A stretch of 64,000 nt of DNA, from positions 1 to 64,000 of the forward strand of contig JABACO010000138.1 of the NCBI GenBank assembly GCA_013339895.1. Direction: 5' to 3'. Position numbers and translations under genes: made by a program. This DNA is from Ephydatia muelleri (taxonomy: Eukaryota > Porifera > Demospongiae > Spongillida > Spongillidae). Each line of letters begins with the position of its first letter. Positions within the stretch are counted from its first letter, which is position 1. Positions 1-15,300 of the stretch are shown in pieces. The notes beneath the pieces are model-generated. The model did not search any database. It saw only the letters and a program-made list of their open reading frames with translations, and had not been told where the DNA came from.

Positions 1-43
1 AACAACGGACAGAAATGAAAAATTATATACACACACACATTAA

Positions 44-369
44 TCAGCATGTCAGGTAGTGATGAATATAAATTAAATCCTCACATGGTTTCAGAGTGAC
101 TCCATGGTTGCGAGCTATCTCTTCGGCCAAGGCGCGGTTATTTCCCCCTGCGGGTTCTGCCACAGCCTCGCACAATGCCCCCCAAGTTGGGGGCCCGTTC
201 CGCCCCTGGAGCCAGCCAGACAATATGGCCTTCAGACAGTCTTTGGGAGACTGTGGGTGGCTCTCGCGTATCACATCTAGCTCAGGTTTTCGCATGCGCA
301 GGGCCAGCCCTAGGTCACTCCACACGGCCACAACGTCCAGCACTGCTCTGTAGACATCAAAGAAATCCT
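44..369 (-). CDS. Terminal exon: Death domain
   Basis: The acceptor AACAACAG is followed by an open frame of about 108 codons ending in TGA at 44-46. It contains the Death-fold pattern WSDLGLALRM, then HPQSPKDCLKAILSGWLQ, then PTWGALCEAV and an alanine-rich last helix. The two tryptophans and the leucine spacing are as expected for a Death domain of about 80 residues. The exon begins in phase 1, matching the one-base overhang of the linker exon at 455-548. A Death domain at the C-terminus suggests recruitment of another Death-domain partner; no partner is visible here. Confidence 0.8.
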
Positions 370-3300
370 CTGTTGTTATAGAAACAAACATACCACAAAT
401 AACAAATTAATTAACAGTTTGTGAAAATACACATGCATCATGCATAATAACTACCTTTCAAATGAGAGTCGGTTTGGTCTACCAGATCCGATGGCAGTGA
501 GGAAGAAGAGGAAGGGACAGTGGAGGATTTAATGTAAACCAATAGAGGCTATTACACATATAGTCTTATAGCAACTATTTGTATTCTACAAGAACAATAC
601 ATATAGATCACTAGTGCTACTAAGATACATGTAGAAAGACATGGTTCTATCTTAATGACAACAAAAGCATTAAAGTCAAATGAAATTGATTCACCACCTT
701 ACCATGTTCAATTCTATCAGTTTGGGAAGGCGATTTTCTGCCCTGATCCATTCAGCTATTGCCACGACCTTCCCATTGTCATCACGAACAGCATCACTTT
801 TGCTCAATATAGCATTCTTCAACTTGGATATTTCAACACGAGGTAATGAGGTAGGCATAACACCCTTATTAAACAGGGTGTACACCTGGCGAGGATCAAT
901 TACTAACTCCTCTACATCAATAGAAGAACAAAACTGGCTGAATGTCTTCCTAATATCGTGAAGGACAGTTAGCTCTTGATATTGTGCCCAGGGAAGGATA
1001 CAGCCACATATAGAGAGCGAAACTGCTCTACCACATCGAAAAGGATGGTCACTCCATGCTCACTATTCCAGCACATGCCCGTACTCCACACTATGCACTG
1101 ACGATTAAGACTCTTAAGCTGTGGATTACACAATGCTTCTGTACCATCACATGTATTAATAAGAGTGAGCATTAAAACATGAAGAAAGCGATTATGGAAG
1201 AACTGGTGTTCTATCTTGGTACGCATCAGCCAACCAAAGCTTCCCTTTGTATTGATATAAGTAGGATCGAAATTGGCAGGTCTTTCTAAATGAATCAAAG
1301 ATGGAAAAAAGAGGGAATAATAACTGGCAGTAGTATCTCTGGTCAAATCAAGAGAGGTTTGAGATGTATCAACTATTTTGAGAGTGTTGTCAACTAAGTG
1401 GCATAATTTGAGTTGTGATAAAAACTGGACCAGCATGTGAGCATCAAGGTCAGGAAAGCATTCTGTAATTTTCGTTATTGGGACTAGCCCAGTATTGCTG
1501 GCTAGGGCACGGTACTCCCCAAAAACTTTAGGAGCAAACAGCACACCTGCAACCCTCTCTAGCAACATATTCTTCTGCACCACTATCCAACTCTCGTCAG
1601 GGTTGCGCTTGTTGAGTATAAATAGAATAAGACCTTTGGCAGATAAGGTTGTAAGAAGTGGCAAAATCGTAGAGGTTTCAGCTGAGAGAACATTGGTTTG
1701 ATCTGCCTGAAGCTCAGACAGCAAGGATGAAATGGTTATGACTTGCTCTGAAGGCACCTCAGTTGTAAAAAGGCATACAGGATATGACAATCAGTAGAGA
1801 TGACTGGAGATTGCTGAACCACTGTATCATTTGATTCACTCAGCACACCAATGAATCTTTTCATATTGTCACTGAACGAGCTGTGGCATCCAAAGCTATG
1901 AATCCTCTGAAGTGTTGATTGTTAAAAATGGTTTTTGCAAGGTCCTTAATGACATTAGTATGACATAAGAGATCTTTCTTATTTACTTTGTCCACATGTG
2001 TGCCCAAGACTATCACCTCTGATGGATGTGGACATTCAGAACACACACTAGATATCATTGTGGACCAGTAGTGTATCTGTTTAATGATCTCTTCCTGCTT
2101 AAGACTAACATCTACCAGGGTTAAGAATATGGCAGGACTGCTAAATGAGATGGCCTCTATGCAGGCACAGTGACTGGTGTAGTACTCTGGCTGACCAGCC
2201 ATGTCATAGAGGACCATATTGCCATGTTGACTCTGAATGTTGTAAGGGATGATGCCTGCTGTCAGTGGTTTGGGTGGTCTAGCAGCTTTGTAAAGATTCT
2301 GAAAAGCAATATCAATAGTAATCACTCTGTAGCTGAATCACTCTAGTGCACTGCTTATGCGCCATATGATTAGGTTTGGATAGCTACCCACTTCACTGAG
2401 TATCTAACCTAAAAGCTATACTTGTGTCCTTTTACATTAATGTACTTACAATAGAATACCAATTTCAAATGACCAATTTGCGCTGCAACACGCCATACAA
2501 ATTGTGTACTTTATACGTTTTTGTGTATAATTATAGCAATTTGCAAGCTAAGTTTAAACTGACCAACTACCCATAGCAGTTCCCAAGTCAATGCATGAGA
2601 TTCAACAAATATGAGTGCTTTACTAAATTTGACAAAGTAGCTACAACAGAAAACAGTACACTTAATCTCTAATGTTCTAGGTAAGGTCTAGTTCTTTCCA
2701 TAAACTTATAACAAGGTTGACAAAATGAAGCTTCTCCAGTTGTCATGAATCTGACATGCCTCCGAGGACTTCCCTTTGGTAACCTGGTTAGAAGTTTGTA
2801 GACCTCAGCTATTATAGCCAAGAGCTAAATACATGACACAATTGTGTGTACTGTTTGTTATATTTCAGTTCAACAACATACACCTAGGATGACGCTTAGG
2901 ACATTGAACATTTAGGTCTAATAATGTTCTATTTATACATAATGCACTGTGATAGAGTCCCAATGGTATTACACCATGTTTGTTGTAGGAGAGGAGTGTG
3001 GAAGCCCAATCTCCCATCGATGTGAATGAGGCGATTCACACGCTGAATGTCAGGCGTGAGCAATCTCTATTCAGTCATTCAGAACATAATTGTTGGTGTG
3101 CATATTTTATCTTGTGATTACGCACTCACCATAGAGTCTTCGACCTTAGTCGCGTATAAATATGTACACGCTGTGTATTAAAAAGGATCAATGTTGCGCA
3201 GCGTGAGAGATAGTATGCATTTGCATTAGCTTTGCCAGGTCTATGCTCCACCGTATATACAGACAGATAAGGCTGTAGTGAGAGACTCCATCTACATAGC

Positions 3301-6300
3301 CGGAGATTGCTCTCTTTCAGCTTATCTAACCATTGGAGTCTGCGATGATCAGTTTGGATGGTGAATCTTCGTCCTAACAAATACACTCGAAATGCTGCGA
3401 TTGCGAGTTTAATCGCAAGACATTCTTTCTCGACAGTCGAGTATATGCTCATCTCTAGGTAGAAATTTCCAACTTTAGTACGCAACAGGGTGTTCCTCTC
3501 CATCAGACCCGTTGGCTCAGGACCGCTCCCGCTCTATTGGAAGCATCGGTTTGGAGAACAAGTGGTTGTGTGAAACTCGGGTACTTCAGAACGGGGTCAT
3601 AACACAATAACACAAAAGTGTGCACTCCTCGTTCCACTGTACCACGTTTGGCCATAGATAATATCTATGGTTTGGCGACGTCCTTGTAGTTAGTCTGTCA
3701 AAGGTAATGCTATCGTAGCATAGTCCGGGATAAATCGACGGTAATATCCCGTAAGACCCAAACATCCTCTGACCTCCCACTTAGTCTCAGGGCGAGGGAA
3801 GCTTCATGTCCGGTTGTACTGTACCATTCCCCACAACATGTTCCAGATAAACACATTCTTTCATCCCGAATTGACACATAGCCAACTTCACCGTCAGATC
3901 TGCATCTTTGATGCGTTGTAAAATCGTTTGCAGATGTTCAATATGGCCGGTCACGAAAAATCGCTAAATTATATCCTTGGATAAATTTTGGACTGCAAGA
4001 ATTTATCCCACCCTGCCGTTTTTTATCCCACCGCAAGTATAACACTTTGTCTGCTGATTACAGCACGTGCGCAACACACGCCACGTGTAGGCAGGTGTAA
4101 CGCTTATTTAGGTCTTGTGAAGGCAACATGGAGACGCTTAGTGAAGCTAAGGACACGCCGACCGCTGGAAGGGAAGACGATTTAGTTGACCATGTGTATC
4201 TGTATCTATAAGACAATGCGTATCCAAACCAGTGCTCGGCGTCACTGAAATGACAAATTTGGTTGAGATCTAAAGAAATTCGAGCTGCGTAATGGAGAGC
4301 TGTACTACAGACTGGAAGAACGTGACGTTAGTTGCTAGGTGTTGTATGTTTTTATGGTAGTAATGTACGTGTACTCGCGAGCAAAGCAGCGTAGTATAGG
4401 TTAATTGAGAGTTGGTGTCATAACATTTTGCGATAAGTTGTGGGGGTACCTCAGAACCCGAAGGAACGGATAAGATTGCTTTGGCTTGCACGTGCATCCT
4501 ACCTTATGACATCTTGGCATGAAGAAGACAATTGCAAGAGATGGAAGGATGTAGTTCAAGATGTAAAGAATATAGTGAGCAACACGGTTCACATGCATAA
4601 TTATGATGTTTCACCAGTACACTGTACGTTGTTGTGAATTCTGTGGTCATGCAGGTTTCTACATGTGACCTGTGCCAAAGAATGAATTCAAAGCTTAACC
4701 ACTGCTACACCTGAACTTCATCCTGTACCAGTGCAGTCACCATGGTTGCACTTGGGAGTGGACTTTATTGGTCCAATATCTCCTGTGTCCTCAAAGGGAA
4801 ATTGTTTTACTGGTATATTGACCTTATCTGACTACTTTTCTAAGTGGGTGGAAGCTGTGCCTTTGCCAACAAAAGGCTCAGGCTCTTATGAGGGTATGAT
4901 GGCTTGCATGTATATGCAGAGTGTGATGGTAGATGGCTGTACTTATGTGAACTTAACAAATTTATAATCTGAAGGTATTCATGTTCATGGATAATTCTTA
5001 TATCTTTCAGATCTTTCTGCATATAATTTTTCCTACGTTGGTAACTACTGATCAGGGGGAGAGTTCAGAAGTGGTCTTGATGCAGAAATGATGAAGGAAT
5101 TAGGAATACGACACCACACCTTATCACCCACAGGACCTACCTGGGTGAATATTTGATGCCATCAAATAATGCAAGTGTAACACATTGCATTGTTTTGTGA
5201 CACTAAGTTACATTATTTAGGCTGGAGCAATCAGTGAACTGAAGAATCATCGATTGATGATGCTTGAGAAGAACATATCAACAACACAGGTCCCAACCTG
5301 CAAGGATAACGATGCAAGGCATATTATAAATTACAATTTATTTCCTTACCTGAAACTCACAAGGTCTAGGCCCTAGTTGTCAGAAATGACTTCAGGCAGG
5401 AATGGATGCTAAATGGCTTGACCCATTCCTTTTATGAAGTGAACTTGGGAAAGGTTTTTATTCTCTTGCAAGTTTGGATGGAAAGATGGTTGTAGTGAAG
5501 AGAATTAATGGAGCACACTTGAAAGTGTATAAAGATCTTTATCATGGGAACCATCACCATCCATCTCCACACCCCCAATCCCAAAGCAGCTATCAGAGTC
5601 AGTTTTACCCCAGCCATCATCTCTAAAGCAATGACTTTATCTGCAACCAATTGCTGCAGATGTCTGTGACCTGAATACTAGGATTGATAGTTCTCTAACA
5701 AGTAGAGAGTATAGAGCAGTTCTAAGTGACCAATTTGTTTCTACTCATATGCGTATGTGGAGAACTGGAGCTCTTATGTTGGCATACACAGCAGGAAGAC
5801 TTCGATGTATGTGTAGTAGTATAATGCATGTATTATAGATCTGCAGTCTGTCCATTAATAATATACAATCTCTCTAGCCAACGACATTGAGCATGAAAGC
5901 TGGTAAGTATGCTATCAGTAAGGACTTAAACGTTGCATTTGGGAGGAGTTTATGAATAACAGCAAGAAGAAAACACTTCAAGAAATCTATGAAGGAGATT
6001 TTGTAATCATAAATGAAGAACTTCATAGTCAGTTTGATGAATTCAAGAAAAATGTAATACCTGCCAGCCATAGTATGGTTCCAGTCATGGAGTTATTGGA
6101 GTACTATTGGTTGTAAAGTCAAGTGTGCAGTGTGCATGAATACTGTACATCTGTATGGAAAATTATATGTGAAGATGGCTGCAGCTGAATTAGATGATTT
6201 CTGCTAGTTGATATATGACACGAGAGAATATGATTAATTCTTTTGTGTGAGATACATGAATTGATATGCATATTTTAAATTTCTTGTTTAATTTATTTAT

Positions 6301-9300
6301 TTATTTACCAGGGATTCCTGAGCTAGAATGCCATCAGATTTCAAAGAAAAAGGTATACCAAATCAGGCTATTATGAGAAGGCAAAAGGTTCCGACAAGGA
6401 AAAAAGAGTGGATGTAAATGAGAAATGGGTTGAAGTAGAAAGCATTGGGCTCAATACAAATACAATTCTTTCAGTAACAGGGTGGTTGGACGATAGAATA
6501 ATAAATGCAGCCCAAACATTGTTTAAAATTGCATTTTTCTACTCCAGGACTGCAGTACACTACACTGGGATCAAATCTAAGCTTTGACATAATAAAAGCT
6601 GATTTTGTTCAAATACTGCATTTAATGGAGCTAACATTGGGTAACAGTTTCTAACTTGGATGCCCAACCATCACCTATCAACATTTATTATGACAGCATG
6701 TTTCGTTCAATCTTTGACCATACATCTATTGCAAATCAGATATGTGCAATAATGCATAGCAATCAGCCTATGATCACAACAAATGTGGATAAACAGATGA
6801 ATGGGCATGACTGTGGTGTATATGTCATTGTTTTTGCCACACAAGCCTGTGCTACGGTCAAGATGTGATGTCCATTCACTATGACAGGCAAAAGATGAGG
6901 CAGCATCTGGTTGAATGCCTGCAAGCTAAAAAGTTGTTTCCATTTCCCATGCAGCACATATCAAGAAAAAAAGTCACAGGTTTATGAATGAAGAGACATA
7001 TGTCATTGCAGAGGACAGGAATCAGCACTAATGATGCAATGTGATGGATGTTCCGAATGGTATCATATGGAATGTGAGCGATCCATTCCACAAAGAGCAG
7101 TGAAGTCAAACGGCAAGTGTCGTTCTGCAGAAATTGCAGCGAAAATTTATCCTAGGATCAATTTTTGGTAGGGTAATTTTTGCCGTTACAGGACAGCCGC
7201 AAATGCCAACTGGGCCATACCTGGTGTCAAGTATTGCGCCCATCACAGGGGCGGACGCAGGATTTAGAGCAAGGGGGACGCCAGTGGCGTATCCAGGATT
7301 TCAGCGAGGGGGGTGCTTAAGGTCAGGCCCCATACGAAAAGTGGGGGGGGGGCAGTCCACTTCAGGTCCGATATACGAAAAGTGGGGGGAGGGGGGGGGG
7401 GGGGCAATTCGCTTAGGATCCGATACGAAAAGTGAGGGGGGGGGGGGGGTGGGGGGCCATTCCGCTTCAGGTCCGATACCTTTGTTTGGCACACAGATAA
7501 TATATACATGTACCTACCTACGTGCTACCTAAGTATACTTCACACGCGCGCGGCGAATGAACTTAAAAAATACGTACGTGCCGGCAAAGGTTAACTTATT
7601 ATAAATTTTTTGTCATCCATACGGTAGGGGGCGTGCGCCCGCCACGCCCCCCTACATCCGCCACTGCATCAGCCTTTATCAACCTTCCGAATCGTCATTA
7701 TTCTTTCAAATGTGACTAGATACGCCTCAATGTCGTCCTCAGAAAGGGGGGCAGCTTCACACCTAAACCCACGTGGTTCTTAGATCCTCCTGGCGTCTCA
7801 ATTGGCATTTTCACTAGTCTAACTTGTGCCTCCATGCGCTCCTGCATCTCCCTACATTCCACAACGAATTGTTGCTCCCGTATCTTTCGCTCTTCCTCCA
7901 GCCGCGCTTGCTCGCCGGCTTCCTCCTTCCGTCGCGCTCGCTCGTCCTCTTCGTACCGGCGGCGATCTTCCGGAACGCGCGTACATGGTATCCGAAGACC
8001 TAATGTGAACCACCGTTCAATAATGATATTGGGATCCGCGTGGTATTGTCAACCAACTGTTCGACTGATCAGATCCCACCGCTGCCAACAAATGTGATAG
8101 AGTCCGTCATCGAGCCAACTACGCTCGCTCTACTCAATGGTATTACACCAATGATCCTTCTTTGTAATACACAGCGTCTACATATTAATACGCGACTACG
8201 GTAAGACCTTACACCCTCTATGGTGAGTGCGTAATAACAAGATAAACTATGCACACCAACAATTACATGTATGTTCTGAATCACTGAATAAGGATTGCTC
8301 ACGCCCGACATTCAGCGTGTGAATCGCCTCAGATTGGGCTTCCACATGCACCCAAATGTATGTAAGAGAATTGTAGGATGATAAATAAGAATACAGAAGA
8401 TGGCACACATTTGTATAAAAAAAGACAAGACACGTGTTTACATGTCCTATGAAACTAATTTCAATCTGAAAAAAAACCACAACTGTATGGCTTCACCTAT
8501 TTGAATCATGAAACTTTATGTGTCTGTAGAGCCAATTCAACTCACCTTTGCTCGATCCAGTAGTGAGCCAACTTCCTCATTGCAATTGGAAATACTCATT
8601 ATTGCCTGTACAAGTGAGAGAGTGATCCTATGTGAGCACAGAAGTGACACAACTGGCTGATACTTCTGGTAGCAACATATTTTGAAGGTCAGCATGTCAG
8701 CAATTTATGATGAACAAATGATAGGGGAAATATAATGTACTACATTTGCCTTCTTTGAACACGACTGCTATTTCTTTTCCAAAGATGAGGTATTCTCTGA
8801 TGTGTTAGAGATAATGATCTACCTAATATGCAGTGAGAATCATTATTTGCACATGTCACCTAGTCGACACTAATATGTGTGCAATGTCATGTCCCATCGT
8901 AGCTTTAGTACATTCATCTCTTTAATAACAACCATCTGTTGCTAAAGTGGTAATTGACCTAATTTCAATTTTTTCTAATACAATAGTCTGCATTACTGGA
9001 TGGCCATGCATCAATCAACATTCAACATGCATATTAGTGGCCTCAGGTTTTTTTAACCAAAGAGGTGCCCCCCCGATTATGGGAGGAGCATTAGCAAACA
9101 TGAGGTGATTGGTGGAAACGGATGAAATGAAGTGTGGGAGGGGTTGTGATATAAAAATTAATTGAAGGAAACCTCTAGCACACCCTGTACCCTCTACCAT
9201 ACCCCTGTACCCTCTACTATACCCAGTACCCTCTAGCACACCCCTGTACCCTCTAGCACATCCTGTACTCTCTAGCACACCCCTGTACCCTCTAGCACAC

Positions 9301-12300
9301 CCCTGTACCCTCTAGCACACCCCTGTACCCTCTAGCTCACCCCTGTACCCTCTAGCACACCCCTGTACCCTCTAGCCACACCCCTATACCCTCTAGCACA
9401 CCCCTGTACCCTCTAGCACACCCCTGTACCCTCTAGCACATCCCTGTACCCTCTAGCACACCCCTGTACCCTCTAGCACACCTGTACCCTCTACCACACC
9501 CCTTTACCCTCTAGCCCACCCCTGTACCCTGTAGCACACCCCTGTGCCCTTAAGCGCACCCCTGTACCCTTTAGCACATCCCTGTACCCTCTAGCACACC
9601 CCTGTACCCTCTAGCACACCCCTGTACCCTCTAGTACACTTGTACCCTCTACCACACCCCTTTACCCTCTAGCCCACCCCTGTACCCTCTAGCGCACCTC
9701 TGTACTCTCTAGCACACCCTTGTACCTTGTAGCATACAATTGTACCCTCTCACCTTACCCCTGTACCCTCTACTGCACACCTGTACCCGCTAGCATACAC
9801 CTGTACCCTCTAGCACACCCCTGTACCCTCAGCGCATCCCTGTACCATCTAGCGACATCTCTGTACCACTGACCTCTAGCACACCCCTGTACCCTCTAGC
9901 ACACCCCTATACCCTCTAGCACACCCCTGTACCCTCTAGCACACCCCTGTACCCTCTAGCACATCCCTGTACCCTCTACCACACCCCTTTACCCTCTAGC
10001 CCACCCCTGTACCCTGTAGCACACCCCTGTGCCCTCTAGCGCACCCCTGTACCCTTTAGCACACCCCTGTACTCTCTAGCACACCCCTGTACCCTCTAGC
10101 ACACCTGTACCCTCTACCACACCCCTTTACCCTCTAGCCCACCCCTGTACCCTGTAGCACACCCCTGTGCCCTTAAGCGCACCCCTGTACCCTTTAACAC
10201 ATCCCTGTACCCTCTAGCACACCCCTGTACCCTCTAGCACACCCCTGTACCCTCTAGTACACCTGTACCCTCTACCACACCCCTTTACCCTCTAGCCCAC
10301 CCCTGTACCCTCTAGCGCACCGCTGTACTCTCTAGCACACCCTTGTACCTTGTAGCATACAATTGTACCCTCTCACCTTACCCCTGTACCCTCTACTGCA
10401 CACCTGTACCCTATAGCATACACCTGTACCCTTTAGCACACCCCTGTACCCTCAGCGCATCCCTGTACCATCTAGCGACATCTCTGTACCACTGACCTCT
10501 AGCACACCCCTGTACCCTCTAGCGCCCCCTGTACCATATAGCGCACCGCTGTACCCTCTAGCACATCCCTCACACCTGTACCCTCTACCACACCCCTTTA
10601 CCCTCTAGCCCACCCCTGTACCCTGTAGCACACCCCTGTGCCCTCTAGCGCACCCCTGTACCCTTTAGCACACCCCTGTACCCTCTAGCACACCCCTGTA
10701 CCCTCTAGCACACCTGTACCCTCTACCACACCCCTTTATCCTCTAGCCCACCCCTGTACCCTCTAGCGCACCTCTGTACTCTCTAGCACACCCTTGTGCC
10801 TTGCAGCATACAATTGTACCCTCTCACCTTACCCCTGTACCCTCTACTGCACACCTGTACCCTCTAGCACACCCCTGTACCCTCTAGCACATCCCTGTAC
10901 CCTCTAGCACACCCCTGTACCCTCTAGCACACCCCTGTACCCTCTAGCACACCCCTGTACCCTCCAGCACACTCCTGTACCCTCTAGCACACCCCCTGTA
11001 CCCTCTAAACACACCAACTACATGTAGAATGCTAGAGAGTACAGGGGTGTGCTAGAGGGTACAGAGGTGTGTTAGAGGATACAGGGGCGTGTTAGAGGGG
11101 GTACAGAAGTGCGCTAGAGGGTAGAGGGGTGGGGTACAGAAGTGCGCTAGAGGGTAAAGGGGTGGGCTAGATGGTACAGGGGTGTGGGAGGGGCACTGAG
11201 GGCTGAGGTAGGAGGCAATAGCCCTCTTCCCCCTCATGCCCGCCATCCCTCCATACTATATATGACAATGCATTCAATATTAAAGTTTTATTCATTTTAG
11301 CTGGTACAGTACTAGATACATGTACAATTCCTACACATGACCTGCTCTGATTGGGCATGCACATACCTGGGCCAATGTACTTTTGCCTGCTCCACTGTTT
11401 CCACATAATATGACTTTGCTGAAGGTGTGCACAGGAAACTCACTGCAACTTCTCAACAACGTTAGAATTACATAATTTCCACTTGCTAGCATCACTGGGG
11501 TCCTCCCAGATCTGTCCTTAATGTTCACATCAATTCCTGGTGCCAACAGCAGTTTCTTAACACAGTCCGTTTTGTTCAACTGAACGGCCACATGTAATGG
11601 TGTATAGTCCTTGCATTTGAAGAATGACATGAGTCATACATGCAAATTGTTCTTACAGATCTACTACAGTTACCACCTGTACAGTGGGGCCCTGTAGTAC
11701 GTTAGCACACATAATGCAAAAGAAGGAACAAATAAATAGGTTTGCACATAAGACAAACACTTGGAGTATTAGAACAAACTTCACTACAGGTAGATGAGTA
11801 GAAACCACTAAATGAACTGATAGGATGACCAAATGCATCCAAATAAAATAGTAGTAACGAACAACATTTATCCAAAAGACCAGCACAATGCTCTTTACTT
11901 TATTAACCTCTAGTGCTGAATCAAAGTTTTCTGGCCATTGTGTAAGAGCCCACATGATGTAATGAAAGTTGAGGTTTACGTGACCACATGTATTCCTAGT
12001 GCTTGCTGTGGGCTGGTTAGCATTGGAGAGTTTCACTCCACCCTCCCCACCCTCCCACTCCTCGTGTATTTGCCTTTGCTGTACAGTGCATTGTAAGCAC
12101 AAACAAAGCACATGTAATTGAACAGAAGAGAATAAAAGTGAGTTTGTTGGCAAATGATAGCAGAAACATTCATAATACCAACATAAACACATGTCCATGC
12201 ATGAAAACTCAGACCACACTTTAAGACACTTACATGTAGATGCACATACCCACACATGCTCTATGACACACAAAAACATTGTATTACTACACATTGGAAG

Positions 12301-15300
12301 AAAGTGTTGGCACATGGTTCATATATCACATTTGGAAGATTTTAAAGATTCTGCCGGCGAAAGCACATGCACAGAACTTGATTCACACTTGAATACATAC
12401 ACATTACTAGATACACAAAGCAGTAATTTCTAAATATCTCATAAGACAAAAGAAGTGCAACAATGGAAACTTGTTCAATGATACTTACCATCTGTAGTGT
12501 TGTATACATATAATTCATAGCACACATAATTGAAGAGAAGGAGAATAAAAATGAATGTGGAGGGAATTTCAAGCTGCACCATTAATTATACTAACACTAA
12601 CACATGCCGCTGCATGAAATACAAATTTAGTTTCAAACACACATATGATTACACACATGCATACTGAACACCCATGGATGCAAATTATCACATATATGTG
12701 TAATCAATTCACTAGCATATGTATCAGGAAACACATTATAAAAACACAATAGTGAAAAGACTAAACAGGATTCTGACATCTGGACATGTGATATACACAT
12801 AATGTACAATCCCAATGCTTTCTGTGGGCTGGTTAGCATTGGAGAGCTTCACCCCACCCTCCCTACCCTCCCACTCCTCGTGTATTTGCCTTTGCTGTAC
12901 AGTGCATTGTAAGCACAAACAACTCTAAGAACTACTAGATGTTGCGAGATTGGACACATCGGAAATGTATCAGTGGAAATGTGTGCAGTGATACTTACCT
13001 CCTGTAGTGTTGTACACATAGTTCATAGCACACATAATTCAAGAGAAGGAGAATAAAAATGAGTGTGGTGGGAATATTTAGCAGAACCATTAATAATACT
13101 AACACAAAGACATGCTGCTATATGAAATGCAAATGTAATTAATACAAATCAAACACACAAACATATAAACACACGTACACTGAACACCAATAGCAAATTC
13201 ACACAGGGATGTGTGCCAAATTACACATGCATATGATCATGTACACACACAAAACATGATAGTGTGAAGAATAAACGAGGTTCTGGCATTCCAGCATGTG
13301 CTATACACATGGCGCACAATCAGAATGCTTCCCATGGGCTGGTTAGCATTGGAGAGCTTCAGCCCACTCTCCCTACCCTCGTGTATTTGCCTTTGATGTA
13401 CAGTGCATACACAAACAACTCTAAGTACTTGTAGCATGATTGGATCTATAGGAAATGTATCAGTGGAAATGTGTGCCGTGATACTTACCTCCTGTAGTGT
13501 TGTACACATAGTTCATAGCACACATAATTCAAGAGAAGGAGAATAAAAATGAGTGTGGTGGGAATATTTAGCAGCACCATTAATAACACTAACACAAAGA
13601 CATGCTGCTATATGAAATGCAAATGTCAAATCAAACACACATACAAAACACACGAATGTACACTGAACACCAATAGCAAATTCACACAGAGATGTGTGCC
13701 AAATACACTATATGAAATCACGTCCACACACAAAACATGACGGTGTGAGGACTAAATAGGGTTCTGGCATTCCAGCATGTGCTACACACATGGTGCACAA
13801 TCCTAGTGCTTGCTGTGGGCTGGTTAACATTGGAGAGCTTCACATCACCCTCTCTACCCTCTCACTCCCTGTGTATCTGCTGTTTCTGTACAGTGCATTG
13901 TCAGCACAAACAACTCTAAGTACTTGTTGCAAGATTGGATCCATAGGAAATGTATCAGTGGAAATGTGTGCAGTGATACTTACCCTCTGTAGTGTTGTAC
14001 ACATAGTTCATAGCACACATAATTGAAGAGAAGGAGAATAAAAATGAGTGTGGTGGGAATATTTGGCAACAGCATTAATAATACTAACACAAAGACATGC
14101 TGCTATATGAAATGCAAATGTCAAATCAAACACACATACAAAAAAAACAAACGTACCCTGAACACCAATAGCAAATTCACACAGGGATGTGTGCCAAATA
14201 CACATGCACATGTATACAAAACATCATGTCCACACACAAAACATGATGGTGTGAGGACTAAACAGGGTTCTGGCATTCGAGCATGTGCTACACACATGGT
14301 GCACAATCCTAGTGCTAGCTGTGGGCTGGTTAACATTGGAAAGCTTCACTCCACCCTCCCGACCCTCCCACTCCTCGTGTATTTGCCTTTGCTGTACAGT
14401 GCATTGTAAGCACAAACAACTCTAAGAACTACTAGATGTTGCGAGATTGGACACATAGGAAATGTATCAGTGGAAATGTGTGCAGTGATACTTACCTCCT
14501 GTAGTGTTGTACACGTAGTTCATAGCACACATAATTGAAGAGGAGAATAAAAGTGAGTGTGTTGGCAAATGATAGCAGAACCATTCAAAATTGCAACATA
14601 AACAGAAGTCCATGCATGAAAACTCAGACCACACATTAAGACACTTGCATGCACATACTCACACATGCTCTATGACACACAAATACATTGTATTACTACA
14701 CATTGGAAGAAAGTGTTGGCACATGGTTCATATATCACATTTGGAAGATTTTAAAGATTCTGCCGGCGAAAGCACATGCACAGAACTTGATTCACACTTG
14801 AATACATACACCTTACTAGATACACAAACCAGTAATTTCTAAATATCTCATAAGACAAAGGAAGTGCAACAATGGAAACTTGTTCAATGATACTTACCAG
14901 CTGTAGTGTTGTATACATATAATTCATAGCACACATAATTGAAGAGAAGGAGAATAAAAATGAATGTGGAGGGAATTTCAAGCTGCACCATTAATTATAC
15001 TAACACTAACACATGCCGCTGCATGAAATACAAATTTAGTTTCAAACACACATATGATTACACACATGCATACTGAACACCCATGGATGCAAATTATCAC
15101 ATATATGTGTAATCAATTCACTAGCATATGTATCAGGAAACACATTATAAAAACACAATAGTGAAAAGACTAAACAGGATTCTGACATCTGGACATGTGA
15201 TATACACATAATGTACAATCCCAATGCTTTCTGTGGGCTGGTTAGCATTGGAGAGCTTCACCCCACCCTCCCTACCCTCCCACTCCTCGTGTATTTGCCT

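Larger units (their letters stand above)
2948..8346 (-). mobile_element. Ty3/Gypsy LTR retrotransposon fossil
   Basis: An LTR fossil on the minus strand in an intron of the ankyrin-ROC gene. A 5-bp target duplication TGCAC flanks it (2943-2947 and 8347-8351). The right LTR is 8093-8346 (TG...CA), followed on the minus strand by a primer-binding-site-like TTGGCAGCGGTGGGAT and a gag start with a charged coiled-coil and an IEAYLVTFE-type stretch near 7700-8000. Near 3.1-3.95 kb are the end of reverse transcriptase and RNase H (TDHRRLQWLDKL, VEHRPGKANA). The left LTR is rearranged, part of it lying in the other orientation. The copy is old, heavily broken and interrupted by two other elements. 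Confidence 0.8.

Noticed and set aside
2440-2485. Extra 33-nt exon in the ROC intron
   Set aside because: It has AG and GTAAGT borders but a stop in the phase required by both neighbours.
9176-11006. CRISPR-like or telomere-like array
   Set aside because: Units are contiguous with no unique spacers, and the motif is neither a telomere repeat nor in a prokaryotic setting.
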